NCBI GenBank assembly: GCA_030141605.1
Contig: JAQGDQ010002372.1
Coordinates: 1-64,000 of the forward strand
DNA: 64,000 nucleotides
Reading direction: 5' to 3'
Origin: Tubiluchus corallicola
Lineage: Eukaryota; Priapulida; Priapulimorpha; Priapulimorphida; Tubiluchidae
The translations under genes and the position numbers were made by a program. Positions 61,618 through 64,000 of this stretch are shown here, piece by piece. Within the stretch, counting starts at the first letter, position 1. Every line of letters begins with the position of its first letter. The notes below the pieces were generated by a model that was not told the origin of the DNA, made no database searches, and saw only the letters and a program-made list of their open reading frames with translations.

Positions 61618-62945
61618 TGTATATATTACAGGCAACGCGTGAAATTTGGATGTTGTACCTATAAATGATTTCATATTGCACCTATACATGTCTGGAAAAG
61701 TGTGAAATAAATGTTTTAGCTGCGGCATTTTCACGTTTCACAGACGATTTGTCCTAAGCTAGGACCTAAGCAGAATGCGCAAAGTAGCTTTGGCAAATTA
61801 TAAAATGAACGTAATTCTTAAATTTAATATATGTAGGCACTTGCGTAAAATGGCTTAGCCAATATATTAAATTATGCAAGAAGTTCAAGTAAACATGCAA
61901 GTTAATTGTTTTATTGGCAATCTAAAAAAACTTTTATAAAAAATAAAAATGTAAAACTGAGTGGCAAGAATTAAATAATAAAATAACCGATTTTAGAATA
62001 ATTGTGGGATTCTAAACTATTTTAGAATAATTCGGCGATGTAACGTGTGTCACAAGGTATATGAATCAGTTCATTTTTAACACCATTTCCTTCTTGTACA
62101 GGTGCCATATGATTGCTTTCTTGTTGGAATAACCATAACACAATGTACCATAGGCAGTAATGCATTAACTTTAAAGTCATTCATGATTAAGTCATGATTA
62201 AAAAATTACTGGTATTTTTGTCACTTATAAAAACTGTGTTCGTTGCTTTATAAATGCTTGCCACTTTGTAATGCAGTGTAAAATCGTTCTTCTCATTTTA
62301 AACACCGTGTAGCTAAACATTTCTTCATCCATCCTACGTGAAACACTATTAGAATGGAAATACTAATTTTCCTTGAATCTAGCTAATCGTTTTTCTCATT
62401 TAATGCTTTCCAGAAGAAATTCATTTATCAGTGTTTACTGTGGTCATTATCTGTTTTTCGGAAAAAATTAAATAGTGCGTATTTAAAGAAGACCTATTTA
62501 TATATTAGAATGTAAGAAACCCCAAGTATGTAACCATACAACAATGCATAGGTTAAATCTATTTAATGGGCATCATACGTTTAACTGGCCTATTTGGATA
62601 CTGAACGTCTGTGCAATGATCCGTGGTACCATGCAAAATTTCTGCCCGATAAAGCTGTATTAGGCTGATAACTTTCAAAGACAAATGTGACAACAACATC
62701 AACAACAACAACAGCGTCACTTTGCACCGAATTTCTACAGTTTCTACACTTCATTATATAGAATGCCTAGGAAAATTTCAACAAAAACAATTGTTTAACT
62801 TTCACGTTACCCAAAATTTATTCAGTATTCTATAAAATGCTTAGGAACAGTATATCTGAAACAAAAGAATGACATGCTTTGCCTAATAAAAATTCCGCAT
62901 TATATTTAAGAGGAAAGGTGCAGAAGAATTTATCTTTGACACTTT

Positions 62946-63216
<271 letters not shown>

Positions 63217-64000
63217 CAGAGCCAGATAGACATACACCTTAATTTGTTTCAAACCTTTCGCCCTTATATCATAAAATACAAAAATAAAAAATTAAAAGCT
63301 ACCAACTACATGCCAATATATACACTGCCTCTATTTGCTGGCAGATAAGTTAATAATTATCTATCTATACTATTACTTCAAAAGTATTATGTACTTCGGA
63401 GAAGAAACGGCTAACGGGTAAAGGTATTATAAGTTTTGCGATTCAGTAATACATGCTGCGTAGCTTCGAGGTAAGTATGTGTTTTGGCCTTGGTTTTCTT
63501 TTGTCTAAAAGAAATCACAATGATAAGTTGCATAAGTGCGTTGTTTGTACCGGAAAATTGATTTGAATTTGAATTTCAGAAGTTCTTCCATGTAAAGCAG
63601 TACTTACAAACGTACAAAAAACAGATATATCCCTATACAAAAATTAGTAAAACACACTACTAATACAATGCGCACAATAATTTATGTCCAACACAATAAC
63701 TGATAATTTTGATAACACTAATATACTGGATAAAATTCCACTGCTCAGATCTATTAATCTACAAGTAAGTCATGCGTGATGAAAATGTTGTAATGCATCA
63801 ATTAGTGCAGCAATGAGACTAACGAGTTACAATGTAGAAATTAATCAAAATTCAGATCTAATGTTATTTTATTTATGCTATTGTATTAATGGCTAGTTAG
63901 AATTGAACCGAATTCTGCTAAGCTTACAAAGCATATTGCAATGTGCCATGCTAATTTTCTTTAATGTCTACATAGTAATTATTCTACATACTTTGTTATT

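Noticed and set aside
62413-62475. A possible hydrophobic last Ly6 exon after TTTCCAG at about 62413.
   Set aside because: The phase-1 frame is hydrophobic (LSVFTVVIICF) but lacks the expected CC...CN cysteines before it.

Overview
The window is nuclear DNA from an animal, most likely an aquatic invertebrate. It is AT-rich. Genes are split into short exons with GT-AG introns, microsatellites are long, and it holds a non-LTR retrotransposon, tRNA-derived short repeats and several families of inverted-repeat elements. Interstitial TTAGGG-like repeats argue against insects and nematodes. I cannot name the phylum. Nothing bacterial (operons, ribosome binding sites, CRISPR) is present.

Layout. 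(1) 1-1208: a GA/ATT microsatellite, a 3' fragment of a LINE and a G-poor minisatellite fused to its broken end. (2) 2376-5107: three + strand exons with matching phases that encode the middle of a tubulin-tyrosine-ligase-like (TTLL) enzyme. One intron holds degenerate telomere-like repeats. The catalytic C-terminal exons are not seen. (3) 6545-27846: a + strand multi-exon gene for a type I membrane protein, the main gene of the window. Sixteen exons join with no phase conflict into 717 residues: an N-terminal domain resembling the metazoan LolA-like domain, four six-cysteine PAN/apple-like modules, a Pro/Thr linker, one membrane helix and a very short tail. The signal-peptide exon was not found. 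A nearly full-length LINE lies antisense in its first visible intron (about 6716-11400). (4) 29398-61132 and probably beyond: a second + strand gene. A signal-peptide exon is followed, after 31.5 kb, by an exon with the start of a Ly6/uPAR (three-finger) domain; the phases match. Its last exons are not seen.

The 31.5-kb intron and its surroundings are full of mobile DNA. There are three copies of a fold-back element whose arms are built of AAAATGGCACAGG-type units, one full and one half copy of a second with CAAAGGACCACCAGT-type arms, and a 2.7-kb palindrome with arms of roughly 0.9 kb at 53-55.8 kb. There is also a decayed LINE at 38.8-39.9 kb. A smaller terminal-inverted-repeat element sits in an intron of the PAN gene. 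One unassigned candidate exon lies on the minus strand at 52.4 kb.

The PAN-module protein and the Ly6 protein are both predicted to act at or outside the cell surface. They are neighbours in the same orientation, but nothing in the sequence shows that they work together. The most unusual items are the LolA-like plus PAN membrane protein, with a 15-residue tandem duplication and a GC-AG intron, and the group of large fold-back elements.
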